Positions 9,687 to 18,923 are shown, counted from the first letter of the stretch. The stretch is 37,838 nucleotides of DNA from an uncultured Trichormus sp. (GCA_936914905.1 CAKZGI010000097.1:1-37838); one strand, 5' to 3'. Program-made: numbers and translations. The notes: generated from the letters alone by a model not told the origin.

Positions 9687-12080
9687 TTGAAACGAGCATT
9701 GAAAAAGAGAGTAAAGGCTGTGTTGAACAATAACCCCAACAGCGATACTGCCCCGGTCGAGCAGTTAAATGAGACAAATCACAAAGCAAACCGCCGGGCT
9801 AGAACCCAAGCCGCTATGATAGGCTTGGCAATCTCAATGGGCGCAACCAGCCTTTTGGTGACTCGACAAAGCGATCAAGCCCAAGCAGCCGCTCCTGTTG
9901 GCAGTCAAAAAGCAGCCTCAACGATTCCTGCTGTTTCTGACACTGATATAAAATTTGCCGCCACCAAGCTGAAGTCCCAAGCAGTCTCTTCAGCGAGGTT
10001 GCCTGAAAATCCTGTTATTCTCGAACCAACAGCAGTTTCGCAAGTGCCTGGGCTTGAAGCTAAATGGCCAATTACAGTCAACGAAATGGCTGTCCAAATT
10101 CCTACATCAGAAGCTGAGAAAAATGCTATCTACTTGCAATCCCAAGTAGATCAGCGATTGAAGACTAACTCAGTTCAATCCAGATTACAAACAGCTAACC
10201 AATTACCTGAAATCAGAGTACAACAACTATCCAGCAGTCAAGGTGTTGCAGGCTCTCAACCCACAAAAGTAATTATTGTGGAATCACCAAACACAGTCAG
10301 CAATGATGTTGATGCACAACTGAAAGCGCAACAAGAATTTGCCCTGAATCGCTTACAGGAAAAATCGAACCGATTAAAAAATAGTTTAGCCGAGTTGCGG
10401 TCTGACGAAACTCAAAAGCTAACACGAACTCGTAAGATTGAAATAGCACAACCAACAACTATAACTGACAAAACTGTACCAGCACAGTTAGAAGAAGCGA
10501 CAGATAGCAGCCAAGCTAGTTTGATATCCAGGTTAAAAGAGGAAAAACAAACAAGTGGAGGAATACAGAAGGTAACATCATCTGCACCAGCCGTACCTAA
10601 AGTTGTTGCCCAATCATTACCTAAAGTTGTTGCCCAATCATTTGGGACAACCTATGAAGTCAGACCTGGAGATACATTAGCTGAGATTGCCAGTAATTAC
10701 GGTATTTCAGTCTCAGAACTAGTTAAAGCTAATAATCTAGCAGACCCTAATCAATTACAAATCAGTCAACAACTGATTATTCCCACAGCTAGAGCAGAAC
10801 GGAGCAGTTACGACCAGTCAACTGTAGCAGTTCAGCGTACTTTCGTCCAGTCCAACAATATTGCCACAGTTGCTAGTTCTCCTGTTAACAAACTTGATTT
10901 AGATGCCAATCTACCTCAAGTCTCACAGCCATCAGGAGTGAGAAATACCAACACTGCTGTTATTTCTATTCCCGCAGTTAAGGAAAATCAATTTCAGGTC
11001 AATACTCCGACTGCTACTACCAATGGCGTTAGTATTCCTGTCCCTGTAGCTCACAATAATGAGCTACAGTCAGGAGAAAATGACCTCTCTTCCCCTATCG
11101 CTTATGGTGTGGGTGGTGAAACTCCATCACGCGATCGCGTCACCAAAATCCCAATGGCTCAAAAACAACGTCAAAAGGTAGCCAAGGTCAAAGGTAACGA
11201 ACGTCTCCGCAGCTTACAAGCAGAAATTGAGAGACTACGCGAAAAATATCGCCCTAAAGAGTCTGGTGTAACTGTACAAACAACGAGTGCAAGCGATGAT
11301 GCCACAGCGCCAGTTGTAATCGAAACAGGCAATCACTTTGCCCCCTCTAGAGTTAATTCTCAACGGAATGCAGTAGCAATTCCTTTACCAACACCAATAC
11401 TACCCAGTTACAGAGAACAACCTGTTAAGCCCCAATTGCGTGCCGCTCGTCCCATGAACGAGCCAATTAACCCAGAATTCCTGCTCAATCAAACAACTTC
11501 ATCTGGTAATTTTGATCGCAATAACTCATCTGGCATCAAATTGGTTGTTCCTTCTGCTGGTGTTAACTCGACCGACTCCTTGGGTAAATTGCGAGGAACC
11601 AGAGTATCCCCAGCATTACCACCATTGGCTGCCGTTGATTTATACCTGCCTAAAAATGTTGACCAAAATAGTAATCCTCAATCTACCTCGTCAGCATCTT
11701 ACATTTGGCCTGCTAAGGGTGTTCTCACATCTGGCTATGGTTGGCGCTGGGGCAGAATGCACAGAGGTATTGACATTGCTAACGGTGTAGGCACACCAAT
11801 TCATGCATCTGCTCCCGGTGTGGTAGAAAGAGCAGGTTGGAATAACGGTGGTTATGGCAATGTGGTTGATATCCGTCATACCGATGGGAGTATGACTCGT
11901 TATGGTCACAATAGCCGAATTTTAGTGCAAGTAGGTCAACAAGTGGAACAAGGTCAAACTATTGCTGCTATGGGTAGCACTGGTTTTAGCACTGGACCTC
12001 ACAGCCACTTTGAAGTCCACCCAGCAGGTAAGGGTGCAGTGAACCCAATTGCGTTCCTACCATCACAGGCACGTCTATAA
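9687..12080 (+). CDS. LysM and M23 (LytM/NlpD-like) envelope peptidase
   Basis: A 797-residue envelope protein that probably cleaves, or activates cleavage of, peptidoglycan cross-links. The basic N-terminus is followed by one membrane segment (about residues 42-58). Next come coiled-coil-like stretches (about 212-240 and 505-525), one LysM domain (about 322-366, YEVRPGDTLAEIASNYGISV) that should bind peptidoglycan, and long low-complexity linkers. The C-terminal M23 zinc peptidase domain lies at about 680-795. Zinc ligands expected for M23 are all visible: H692 and D696 in HRGID, and H774 in HSHFE, so it looks catalytically competent. The TTG start is supported by AGGAGG. A 24-bp in-frame duplication doubles an eight-residue unit (PKVVAQSL/F) just before LysM. 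A strong terminator follows. In heterocystous cyanobacteria such proteins take part in septum and cell-junction remodelling; that role is inferred. Confidence 0.9.
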   Translation: MKRALKKRVKAVLNNNPNSDTAPVEQLNETNHKANRRARTQAAMIGLAISMGATSLLVTRQSDQAQAAAPVGSQKAASTIPAVSDTDIKFAATKLKSQAVSSARLPENPVILEPTAVSQVPGLEAKWPITVNEMAVQIPTSEAEKNAIYLQSQVDQRLKTNSVQSRLQTANQLPEIRVQQLSSSQGVAGSQPTKVIIVESPNTVSNDVDAQLKAQQEFALNRLQEKSNRLKNSLAELRSDETQKLTRTRKIEIAQPTTITDKTVPAQLEEATDSSQASLISRLKEEKQTSGGIQKVTSSAPAVPKVVAQSLPKVVAQSFGTTYEVRPGDTLAEIASNYGISVSELVKANNLADPNQLQISQQLIIPTARAERSSYDQSTVAVQRTFVQSNNIATVASSPVNKLDLDANLPQVSQPSGVRNTNTAVISIPAVKENQFQVNTPTATTNGVSIPVPVAHNNELQSGENDLSSPIAYGVGGETPSRDRVTKIPMAQKQRQKVAKVKGNERLRSLQAEIERLREKYRPKESGVTVQTTSASDDATAPVVIETGNHFAPSRVNSQRNAVAIPLPTPILPSYREQPVKPQLRAARPMNEPINPEFLLNQTTSSGNFDRNNSSGIKLVVPSAGVNSTDSLGKLRGTRVSPALPPLAAVDLYLPKNVDQNSNPQSTSSASYIWPAKGVLTSGYGWRWGRMHRGIDIANGVGTPIHASAPGVVERAGWNNGGYGNVVDIRHTDGSMTRYGHNSRILVQVGQQVEQGQTIAAMGSTGFSTGPHSHFEVHPAGKGAVNPIAFLPSQARL
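10595..10642 (+). repeat. 24-bp in-frame tandem duplication in the M23 peptidase gene
   Basis: Two adjacent copies of a 24-bp unit beginning ACCTAAAGTTGTTGCC (10595-10618 and 10619-10642) encode a repeated eight-residue piece just before the LysM domain. The host gene stays open. Confidence 0.95.
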
Positions 12081-12121
12081 AAGCCTAGCTGTTTGTTAAC
12101 TAAGTAATTGTCTTGTTCGTG

Positions 12122-12148
12122 GAGGGAGATTTGCTCCCTCTTTTATTT
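12122..12148 (+). terminator. Rho-independent terminator after the M23 peptidase gene
   Basis: The stem GAGGGAG (12122-12128) pairs perfectly with CTCCCTC (12134-12140) around a 5-base loop and is followed at once by TTTTATTTT. It lies 42 bp after the peptidase stop codon. Confidence 0.9.
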
Positions 12149-12224
12149 TGGAAAAAAATTCTGATTTGGGAATTGCCATAGCCAGAATTGTATGCTATCT
12201 TAATATAAGTTGATAAAACCACAC

Positions 12225-12298
12225 GGCTCAGTAGCTCAGTTGGTTAGAGTACGGGACTCATAAGCCTGGGGTCGTCAGTTCAAATCTGACCTGAGCCA
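12225..12298 (+). tRNA. tRNA-Met (anticodon CAU), probably elongator
   Basis: A 74-base cloverleaf folds cleanly: acceptor GGCTCAG / CTGAGCC with discriminator A, D-arm GCTC / GAGT, anticodon loop CTCATAA with CAT at 12259-12261, and T-arm GTCAG / CTGAC around TTCAAAT. No CCA is encoded beyond the discriminator. The anticodon stem CGGGA / GCCTG has an A-G mismatch at its last pair (31-39) and a G-T pair, which is weaker than I would expect for this tRNA. It could be a slightly decayed copy or an acceptable variant. A CAU tRNA could also be the isoleucine type read after lysidine modification, but the body looks like elongator Met. Confidence 0.85.
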
Positions 12299-12395
12299 TT
12301 TTAACAATCCATGGATCACTAACCGCAAATCTATCGGGATTAACACAGATATTGAATCTATGTTTCCTTATAAGCAGCAATAGTACAAGCACGCA

Positions 12396-12631
12396 CAAGG
12401 AAAGAAAGTAAACTTTATCATTCACCTAGTTGAGATTTTATTCTTTGGGTGAAATAAAACCAAATTTGGTAAAAATCCAGTGATACCATTCTTGATGATT
12501 ACTCACAAAAGTTCAAGGAAAGAAAGTAAACTTTATCATTCACCTAGTTGAGATTTTATTCTTTGGGTGAAATAAAACCAAATTTGGTAAAAATCCAGTG
12601 ATACCATTCTTGATGATTACTCACAAAAGTT
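12396..12631. repeat. 118-bp perfect tandem duplication
   Basis: The sequence from 12396 to 12513 (starting CAAGGAAAGAAAGTAAAC) is repeated without any visible change at 12514-12631. The unit is 118 bp, not a multiple of three, and lies in the 3' part of a dead exonuclease gene. Identity of the copies indicates a very recent event. Confidence 0.95.
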
Positions 12632-13258
12632 AATGCTGATTTGGAATCAGCAGTATGCGCCATTTTAGGAATAAAACATCAATTATGATCTTTAAATATT
12701 AAAATACTTACACAAATATTCTAAAGAATAGCTTTCTAAATTGGGAAAACATTCTTTAGCCAGAAGTCAAGTACAATCGAATTGTAAATTTTGCTCAGTT
12801 AAACCAACTTGTTTAAAACTCCGCTTGAGGATATCTATATCATGATCTGCATAGTGACAGATAATTCTTTTATATTGAACAATAGTTAGAAATTCTGCCA
12901 ATAAGGTTTTTAGACTTTTGAGATGTAAAACTTTTTGAAATCGATGGGAATTACCATCACAAAAACCTTCATAAATTACCAGAGATTAGACATCTTGCAG
13001 AATTAATTTCATGTTATAATCCGGGTTGTCTTTATTTTAGCCAAAAGTTAGAGTTACACGGTTATGTTTGAATTAACGATCGCAAAGAACACCAAAAATA
13101 CATAAAATATAAAGGTCTCAATCATACCACAGAAACAATTGTGCAAGAGGTCTACTATTAATAGTAGCTACTTCACTTAAAATCGGGTTGCCTTCCGTAT
13201 CTAAAACAACAAAATCCATACTATCTTACTTGTAAGTAATTTTTTTGGTGCTTGTCAT
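12396..13258 (-). pseudogene. DnaQ/RNase T-like 3'-5' exonuclease remnant
   Basis: Read on the minus strand from the ATG at 13256-13258, the sequence gives MTSTKKITYK, a stop, then MDFVVLDTEGNPILSEVA. The D-T-E is the first metal-binding motif of DEDD exonucleases. Further on come HYADHDIDILKRSF and FDCT with LLAKECFPNLESYSLEYL, matching the second and third parts of a DnaQ-like fold, and finally MAHTADSK, where the H and D correspond to the last catalytic motif. Several stops and frameshifts interrupt it, and its 3' part is duplicated (118 bp). The 3' limit is uncertain. Such proteins trim DNA or RNA 3' ends; the exact substrate cannot be told. Confidence 0.62.
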
Positions 13259-13444
13259 AATTAGATCATAAACGATAAAATACCAAGTAGGCAATTAATA
13301 CAGGCAATCATTACGACTTATAAGGTACGAAATAATACCTGTACAGATGCTAATATTCTAATTAATGTAAATAACGCTTTATAGCCTCTATCTTTCTCTT
13401 TTCGTCTTTGATGCTTTGCATATTTTCACGAAAAACCTTACCAA
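13259..13444. other. Short AT-rich gap, nothing recognised
   Basis: This stretch lies between the dead exonuclease and the 3' end of the debranching-enzyme gene. I see no gene, clear hairpin terminator or repeat in it. Confidence 0.5.
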
Positions 13445-15508
13445 TCATCTAAAATGGCGTATCAGTTCAGCAACAGACCAAGCCTGAGCGATTGTACCCC
13501 TGGATATATGCGGTGCATCACCATCAAAAATTTCCGAAATTGAACCCAGACAAGCACTAGATAAGAAGTGATCTAAAAGCGGTTGCCAGTCAAAAGGTAT
13601 GGGTACTTCCGGGTAAAAACGCTCCCAAGACCGGACATAAGAGCCAATCAACCAAGTCCAAACGGTACCTTGATGATAAGAGCGATCGCGTTTATGGGGA
13701 CTACCCTCACATTTTCCTACATATTCTGGATCACTGGGATCTAAACTACGCAAACCGTAAGGAGTCAATAATCGAGAAGTTGCCAAATCCAAAACTTGAC
13801 GACCTTGCTGTTGAGAAAAACCGGAATGATGTAAAGATAAAGCCAAAACTGCATTGGGGCGAATTTGCGAATTCCGGCGATCATTTGGGTCAATGAAATC
13901 GTACAAATAACCTAGTTGTGGATTCCAGAACTTTTGCAACGAATTTTTTACTTGTTCTGCTTGCCGTGCGTAGCGTTGTGCTTGATTAGTCAAACATAAA
14001 AAATTACCTGCATCTATTTGGCTTAATCGTTCTGCCCACTGACTCAACCAACATAAAGCCGAATACCACAGAGCATTGATTTCTACTGCTTTACCGCAGC
14101 GGGCTGTAACAGGTAATCCTTCCACCAGTGCATCCATCCAAGTCAAAGCCACACCATTAGCATCCCAAGAAATTAGCCCATCAATGGCATCAACTTGGAT
14201 ATTGTAGCGAGTACCACCAATAAAAGCTTTGTGAATTTGCTGCACAACTGGAAATTGCTCTAGCAAAAACTGCCAATCTTGAGTAGCTTCTAAATAAAGT
14301 CCTAAAGTTTCAATCCACCACAAAGCAGCATCAATGCTGTTATAAAAAGGTTCGCTATCAACATCGGGAAAAGCATTGGGAATCAGCCCATGACGACAAT
14401 AACGGGCAAAAGTTTGTAACAGTCCTTTTGCTATTTCAAAGCGTTGTGGAACTAGTGTCAAGCCCGGTAAAGCGATTAAAGTATCTCGTCCCCAATCACC
14501 AAACCAGTGATATCCCGCAATCACCGTAGGGCCAGCTATAGAAGCTCGATAGACAATAAATTGATCACTGGCTTTAAGTAGGGTTTGCTGAATTGGGGAC
14601 TGGGGACTAGGAAATGAGCGATTTTCTCCTCTGCTCCCTGCTTCTTCTTTCCAGCCAAAAATTTGAGTAAGTCTTTCTTGTTCTGCGTCTACTGCTTCTG
14701 CAAAACTATCAGGGGAAAGAATTGCTAGTTGAGAGTGGGGTAAACCTACTTGAGCTTCTAGGGTGACAGTATCTCCTGGTTGGAGGTTAACTGTTAAAGA
14801 ACCGGGACTATAAAGGTCTTGGCGATCGCCTAATCCCCGTTTTGTTTCTTCGGGTAAACTATAATTCCAATACCATAATCCATCAGATTGATACTCTCCT
14901 TGTGTCCAGCGCAGATGCCAAGGTGTACCAAATTGACCACCATAATTCATTTGCAAACAAACCATCTGTTGATTGACCAATTGAGAAAACTGTATTTCTT
15001 TACAGCCAGTTTGTTGATGATGAAAATTACAATCGCCTATAAACACTCTTAATTTTAAGATCCCTCGCTCCTTACCCTCATACCCATATTGAATCAAAAT
15101 TCTCTGGGTATTGGGAATTTGTAATTTATTCTTCCCTGCTCCCTGTTCCCTGCTGCCCTGTCTTTCCCAGTTCCCATTTGGCATCACCAACTGTCTGGTT
15201 AACTGCCAGTTATCCCCACTCCAAACCCATTTGGGAACAGGGTTAATATTGAAATGGTGCAGGAATTGATAGCCTCTGGGTTCAATTTCACCACTACCCC
15301 AAATATTTGTTCCCAGTGCTATTGTTTTTCCACTTATTTCTAAACTTGCTTCCAAATGGGAAAGTAAGAATTTTCGCCCAGAAGGTGGATTCATAGCCGC
15401 AAATAACCAACCATGATAAGTCCTTGTATGCACATCCGAAACTGTACCACTGGCAAAACCACCCAAGCCATTGGTTAATAACCATTCTCTAGTATCTAAA
15501 TCCATCAT
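13445..15508 (-). CDS. Glycogen debranching enzyme family (amylo-alpha-1,6-glucosidase type)
   Basis: A 687-residue protein with the bacterial GDE N-terminal domain (TREWLLTNGLGGFASGT, then TRTYHGWL) and the C-terminal (alpha/alpha)6 amylo-1,6-glucosidase domain. That second domain includes GYHWFGDWGRDTLIALPGL, SIDAALWWIE and YHQGTVWTWLIG. It should hydrolyse alpha-1,6 branch points of glycogen or limit dextrins in the cytoplasm. It starts at one of two adjacent ATGs (15508 or 15505) with only a weak ribosome site. Two short glycine/serine/proline-rich inserts (about 14592-14650 and 15125-15175) are encoded by GGGGACT-type repeat DNA rather than by family sequence; the gene stays open through both. 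It contains two HIP1 octamers. With glgC and the GH13 enzyme it makes glycogen metabolism a retained theme. The substrate is inferred from family. Confidence 0.85.
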   Translation of the reverse strand: MMDLDTREWLLTNGLGGFASGTVSDVHTRTYHGWLFAAMNPPSGRKFLLSHLEASLEISGKTIALGTNIWGSGEIEPRGYQFLHHFNINPVPKWVWSGDNWQLTRQLVMPNGNWERQGSREQGAGKNKLQIPNTQRILIQYGYEGKERGILKLRVFIGDCNFHHQQTGCKEIQFSQLVNQQMVCLQMNYGGQFGTPWHLRWTQGEYQSDGLWYWNYSLPEETKRGLGDRQDLYSPGSLTVNLQPGDTVTLEAQVGLPHSQLAILSPDSFAEAVDAEQERLTQIFGWKEEAGSRGENRSFPSPQSPIQQTLLKASDQFIVYRASIAGPTVIAGYHWFGDWGRDTLIALPGLTLVPQRFEIAKGLLQTFARYCRHGLIPNAFPDVDSEPFYNSIDAALWWIETLGLYLEATQDWQFLLEQFPVVQQIHKAFIGGTRYNIQVDAIDGLISWDANGVALTWMDALVEGLPVTARCGKAVEINALWYSALCWLSQWAERLSQIDAGNFLCLTNQAQRYARQAEQVKNSLQKFWNPQLGYLYDFIDPNDRRNSQIRPNAVLALSLHHSGFSQQQGRQVLDLATSRLLTPYGLRSLDPSDPEYVGKCEGSPHKRDRSYHQGTVWTWLIGSYVRSWERFYPEVPIPFDWQPLLDHFLSSACLGSISEIFDGDAPHISRGTIAQAWSVAELIRHFR
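14592..14652. repeat. GGGGACT heptamer repeat inserted in a coding region
   Basis: GGGGACTGGGGACTAGG followed by CT-rich sequence sits inside the debranching-enzyme gene. Its translation on the minus strand is a serine/proline/glycine-rich spacer (SRGENRSFPSPQSPIQQ). It is the same element type as the intergenic repeats at 8045 and 16424. Confidence 0.8.
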
Positions 15509-15753
15509 TGGCTACTCAAAATCGTAATGACTATGATATAGTCGTAACAGATCGTAATTAAACTGTCAGAAAGCCCTAATCTGACCAGACTAAGTACCTT
15601 GGGTAGTACTTTAGAGGTAAGAGTTCAAGACCTACCAAGGGATGTGAAGCTAGTCCTTTGGTCTAGAACCGAACAGTTAAACATCTAAGGGTTAAAGAAG
15701 TGCTGTTTGGATAGTTACCGACCTCTAACATTATCAAAGCTAACTTTGCCGCA

Positions 15754-15773
15754 AGAGCGCGAATCTACGCTCT
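15754..15773 (+). promoter_or_regulatory. Hairpin in the leader of the 2-Cys peroxiredoxin gene
   Basis: AGAGCG (15754-15759) pairs with CGCTCT (15768-15773) around an 8-base loop and is followed by six A residues, 36 bp before the start codon. It could be an attenuating or stabilising structure; no family is recognised. Confidence 0.4.
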
Positions 15774-15808
15774 AAAAAATGGATATAAGTTGAAGGAGAA
15801 CTAAGTTA

Positions 15809-16420
15809 ATGACGCTCACTTACGGAACAGAAGGATGCCTTCGCGTTGGTCAGCAGGCTCCCGACTTTACAGCAACCGCTGTTATAGATCAGGAATTTAA
15901 GACAGTCAAACTTACCGACTATCGCGGTAAGTATGTCGTCCTGTTTTTCTACCCTTTAGACTTTACCTTTGTTTGCCCCACTGAAATCACAGCATTTAGC
16001 GATCGCTACGAAGAATTCAAGAAGCTTAACACAGAAGTTCTTGGTGTTTCTGTTGATAGCGAATTCTCACACCTTGCTTGGATTCAAACAGATCGTAAAT
16101 CTGGTGGTGTAGGCGATTTAAATTATCCCCTAGTTTCCGATATCAAAAAAGAAATTAGCGCCGCTTACAACATTCTCGACCCCGCATCTGGCATTGCTTT
16201 GCGTGGTTTGTTCATCATTGATAAAGATGGTGTAGTTCAACACGCTACTATTAATAATCTTGCCTTTGGTCGTAGCGTTGAAGAAACTCTGCGTACATTA
16301 CAAGCCATTCAGCACGTTCAGTCTCATCCTGACGAAGTTTGTCCTGCTGGTTGGCAACCTGGAGAAAAAACAATGATTCCCGACCCTGTGAAGTCTAAAG
16401 TTTATTTCGCAGCAGTATAG
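15809..16420 (+). CDS. Typical 2-Cys peroxiredoxin
   Basis: A 203-residue AhpC/TSA-family peroxiredoxin that reduces hydrogen peroxide and alkyl hydroperoxides, normally recycled by thioredoxin in cyanobacteria. The peroxidatic cysteine is C56 in FVCPTE and the resolving cysteine is C178 in EVCPAGW. A GGVG loop (residues 99-102) and a C-terminal YF (199-200) are both present. These are the two features linked in eukaryotic and some bacterial members to sensitivity to over-oxidation, so this enzyme may be inactivated by high peroxide (inference). ATG 15809 has AAGGAG at 15793-15798. The leader carries a hairpin. The gene is intact with a HIP1 octamer near 15998. A second, different peroxiredoxin-like gene follows about 100 bp downstream on the same strand, separated by heptamer repeats. 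Confidence 0.95.
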   Translation: MTLTYGTEGCLRVGQQAPDFTATAVIDQEFKTVKLTDYRGKYVVLFFYPLDFTFVCPTEITAFSDRYEEFKKLNTEVLGVSVDSEFSHLAWIQTDRKSGGVGDLNYPLVSDIKKEISAAYNILDPASGIALRGLFIIDKDGVVQHATINNLAFGRSVEETLRTLQAIQHVQSHPDEVCPAGWQPGEKTMIPDPVKSKVYFAAV

Positions 16421-16423
16421 GTT

Positions 16424-16490
16424 ACTGGGGACTGGGGACTGGGGACTGGGCAAGAGTTTTTCCCAATCACCAATCACCAATCCCCCATTA
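16424..16490. repeat. GGGGACT heptamer repeat array and CAATCAC repeat
   Basis: Four tandem ACTGGGG heptamers (16424-16450) are followed by CCAATCACCAATCACCAATCCCCC, a second short repeat. The cluster lies between two peroxiredoxin genes. Confidence 0.9.
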
Positions 16491-16521
16491 ATTATTAGCT
16501 TTTAATTTGTAATGTTTATTT

Positions 16522-17058
16522 ATGCTGACATCCACATATTTTACTGGCTTATTTAATGAGCGATTCTTCCGTAATCTCTTACCAAAACCAGCATTAGATA
16601 ATTTCAGATTGGGAGTAGTAACACCAGATTTTAAATTATCAGATATCACCAATAATCGTACCTTAAAATTATCAGATTATCGCGGTAAACAACCTGTTTT
16701 ACTTGCATTTACCCGAATTTTTACAGAAAAACAATATTGTCCATTTTGCTATCCCCATATTAAAGCTTTGAATGAAAATTATGAGGAATTTACAAATCGG
16801 GGAATAGAAGTCTTAATGATTACTAGCACAGATAGAAAGCAAAGTCAAACAGTTGTGCAAGACTTAGGCTTAAAAATGCCTTTATTAAGTGATCCTAGTT
16901 GTTATGTTTCTCGGAGTTACAAAGCAGGACAAGCATTAGGAGCGCCTTTACCAGCGCAGTTTGTATTAGATAAAGATGGTAAATTACTTTACAGGCATTT
17001 ATTTTCTTTTTTAGATCACAATGCTAGTGTAAAGACATTGCTAGAACGATTTAATTAA
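16522..17058 (+). CDS. Peroxiredoxin-like (AhpC/TSA redoxin) protein
   Basis: A 178-residue thioredoxin-fold protein of the AhpC/TSA-redoxin family. The core reads TPDFKLSDI, then LKLSDYRGKQPVLLAF, then a CPFC motif at residues 73-76 (QYCPFCYPH) where classical peroxiredoxins have PxxxTxxC. The later AQFVLDKDGKLLYRH block is the usual strand and hairpin of the fold. A CxxC pair suggests a thiol-disulphide or peroxidase role, but the T of the peroxiredoxin active site is not in its standard place, so the substrate is unclear. An N-terminal extension of about 30 residues shows no signal peptide. The gene is intact and is separated from the 2-Cys peroxiredoxin by a repeat array, so co-transcription is possible but not shown. 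Confidence 0.75.
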   Translation: MLTSTYFTGLFNERFFRNLLPKPALDNFRLGVVTPDFKLSDITNNRTLKLSDYRGKQPVLLAFTRIFTEKQYCPFCYPHIKALNENYEEFTNRGIEVLMITSTDRKQSQTVVQDLGLKMPLLSDPSCYVSRSYKAGQALGAPLPAQFVLDKDGKLLYRHLFSFLDHNASVKTLLERFN

Positions 17059-17159
17059 GGAAAAGTGGATAAGCTATCGCGCATTTAAAGATACTTGATA
17101 TTAATTTTTTCCATGAAAACCTGTAGGATAAAAATTGATAATTAAATTTGTGAGATTTA

Positions 17160-17827
17160 ATGATGCTCACACTTTATCATTTGCCAATTTCTCCAAATTC
17201 ACGCCGAGTCTGGATTAAATTAATAGACAAAGGCTTGGAATTTGAACTGGTAGAAGTTCAACTAAGTGGAGAACAGTTTAAACTAGAATTTTCAGCAATT
17301 AACCCCTTCCACAACATTCCTGCTTTGGTAGATGACGGTTTTAATGTATTTAATGTAATAGAGTCCTTAGCAATTTTGGATTATTTAGAAGTTAAATATC
17401 CAACTCCTGTGATGTTGCTAAAAGATCCCAAAGATTTAGCAATTCTGCGAATGGTGGAAATGGTCAGTGTGAATGAATTATTACCTGCTGTTACTCCACT
17501 TAACTTATGCCAGTAATATTAGATTTACCAGGAAAAAATGCAGAAGCAATTTAGCAAGCTAAGACAAAAATTAGTACAGCATTGAATTTTTTCGAGAATC
17601 AACTGGATGACCGTCCCTACTTTGGCAACGAGAACCTAACTTTAGCTGAAATTGTAGCGGGAAGTATTGTACTCTGGTTGCCAAAAGGGGGCATTTCCTT
17701 AGATGACTATCCAAAATTAAAAGCTTGGTACGATCACTTAGTTGCGCGTCCAGCATGGCAAACTACCTAACCAACACCAGAGATGATAGAAGGTTTTCGG
17801 AAACTGTTAATGTCCAGAACAGGATAA
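17160..17827 (+). pseudogene. Glutathione S-transferase family protein, frameshifted
   Basis: The first 118 codons give a full thioredoxin-like GST N-terminal domain: LYHLPISPNSRRVWIKL, NPFHNIPALVDDG and VIESLAILDYLE, where the NPxxxIPAL and ES parts bind glutathione. A one-base slip near 17505 then moves the frame. The C-terminal helical domain continues in another frame, with stops near 17553 and at 17768-17770. It includes ISTALNFFENQLDDRPYFG and LKAWYDHLVARPAWQ, and runs to a natural stop at 17825-17827. All parts of a roughly 220-residue GST are still there, so the loss is recent. A truncated N-terminal domain alone is unlikely to be active. Confidence 0.85.
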
Positions 17828-17833
17828 TATCAA

Positions 17834-17867
17834 TTCAACATTCAAAATAGTTCAACATTCAAAATAG
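17834..17867. repeat. 17-bp tandem duplication
   Basis: Two copies of TTCAACATTCAAAATAG lie between the GST pseudogene and the 3' end of the J-domain gene. The length is not a multiple of three. An adjacent small inverted repeat, GCCTC-CGA-GAGGC (17869-17881), resembles a common Nostoc intergenic palindrome. Confidence 0.85.
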
Positions 17868-17945
17868 TGCCTCCGAGAGGCTACACCAACAAAATGGGGA
17901 AGTAAAGAAACTGTTTTTCCTCCCCTATACCCCTACACCCTTTTT

Positions 17946-18923
17946 TTATAATTTCACCTGTACCAAATGACTCCGGGGGTTGTAAGTACGGATAGCCCGG
18001 ATTTTTTCATAATATTCCCTCTCTTGTGAGCTGAGGTCTTTTGGGGGTGCGATCACCACCTTCACCATCTGATCACCACGTCCACCTTTAGCTAGAGGCC
18101 AACCCTTACCACGTAAGCGCAGAGACTGACCAGAACGAACTCCCGCAGGCAACTTCACATTTACATTCCCATCGGGTGTAGGTACATCAATAGCAGCTCC
18201 CAAAGTAGCTTCATCAGGAGTGATTAGCACTTCACAAACCAGACTATCACCTTCAATTTGGAAAAAAGAATGGGATTGAAGTTCCACCTTTAAATATAAA
18301 TCTCCCCGTTGTTGAGTCATGGGGTTAACTGGACCCTTACCCCGCACCCGCAGACGAGTACCAGTTTTTGCACCTGCAGGGATGCGAACATCAATTGTTT
18401 CGTTACCTAAATTGAAGCGTTTTTGAACTCCAGCGAATGCCTCAGCAAAAGTTAAGCTAATTACAGCTTCGCTATCTTGGGCAGTACCAGCGCCAGCATC
18501 TGGAAAACCAAAATGGTTAAAACCGCCACCTGGTCTACCAGTGGAAGTGCGATAAGAGTAATTTTGTTTCCTACCCCCAGGTGCTGCACCACCAAACAAA
18601 TCATTGAGGAAATCATTAAAACTGCTGTATTGACTGAAGTCAAAGCCACCCATATCTGCTCCAGCACCACCAGGGAAACCTTCACCGACCTGCTTCCAAT
18701 ATTGACCGTATTGGTCATATTTTTTGCGTTTATCCGGGTCAGAGAGAACTTCGTAAGCTTCGTTCACTTCTTTAAATTTTGCCTCTGCTTGCTTGTTACC
18801 TGGGTTAACGTCAGGGTGGAATTTACGGGCTAGTTTACGAAAAGCTTGTTTAATGTCTTCTGGACTGGCGGTTTTATTGATTCCTAAAATTGAGTAATAG
18901 TCTTTAAAGTCGGTTGCAGCCAT
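17946..18923 (-). CDS. J-domain co-chaperone without zinc finger (CbpA-like DnaJ)
   Basis: A 325-residue type II J-domain protein that stimulates DnaK ATPase activity and delivers unfolded clients. The J domain occupies about residues 7-72 with the HPD motif at 36-38 and KYDQYG at its end. A Gly/Phe-rich linker follows (about 78-145), then the two-part DnaJ C-terminal substrate-binding domain, with [19 protein letters not shown] and later [19 protein letters not shown]. The CxxCxGxG zinc-finger repeats of DnaJ itself are absent, which places it with CbpA/DnaJ2-type proteins. A strong AGGAGG-like ribosome site precedes the ATG on the minus strand. The gene is intact. A dead P-loop kinase gene lies 85 bp upstream on the same strand. 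Confidence 0.92.
   Translation of the reverse strand: MAATDFKDYYSILGINKTASPEDIKQAFRKLARKFHPDVNPGNKQAEAKFKEVNEAYEVLSDPDKRKKYDQYGQYWKQVGEGFPGGAGADMGGFDFSQYSSFNDFLNDLFGGAAPGGRKQNYSYRTSTGRPGGGFNHFGFPDAGAGTAQDSEAVISLTFAEAFAGVQKRFNLGNETIDVRIPAGAKTGTRLRVRGKGPVNPMTQQRGDLYLKVELQSHSFFQIEGDSLVCEVLITPDEATLGAAIDVPTPDGNVNVKLPAGVRSGQSLRLRGKGWPLAKGGRGDQMVKVVIAPPKDLSSQEREYYEKIRAIRTYNPRSHLVQVKL

Noticed and set aside
11512-11909. Open frames on both strands inside the M23 peptidase gene
   Set aside because: They overlap the conserved M23 catalytic domain and show no recognisable protein.
13259-13444. Possible transposase C-terminus on the minus strand near 13340-13440
   Set aside because: The open stretch is about 30 codons with no recognisable motif.
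8045-16490. CRISPR-like spaced repeats
   Set aside because: The repeated units are 7-mers in direct tandem with no spacers of constant length, and no cas genes are near. They are STRR-type repeats.
18477-18833. Long plus-strand open frame within the J-domain gene
   Set aside because: It is antisense to a clearly coding gene, has no family resemblance, and low-complexity content from the Gly-rich linker. The minus-strand protein explains the region.
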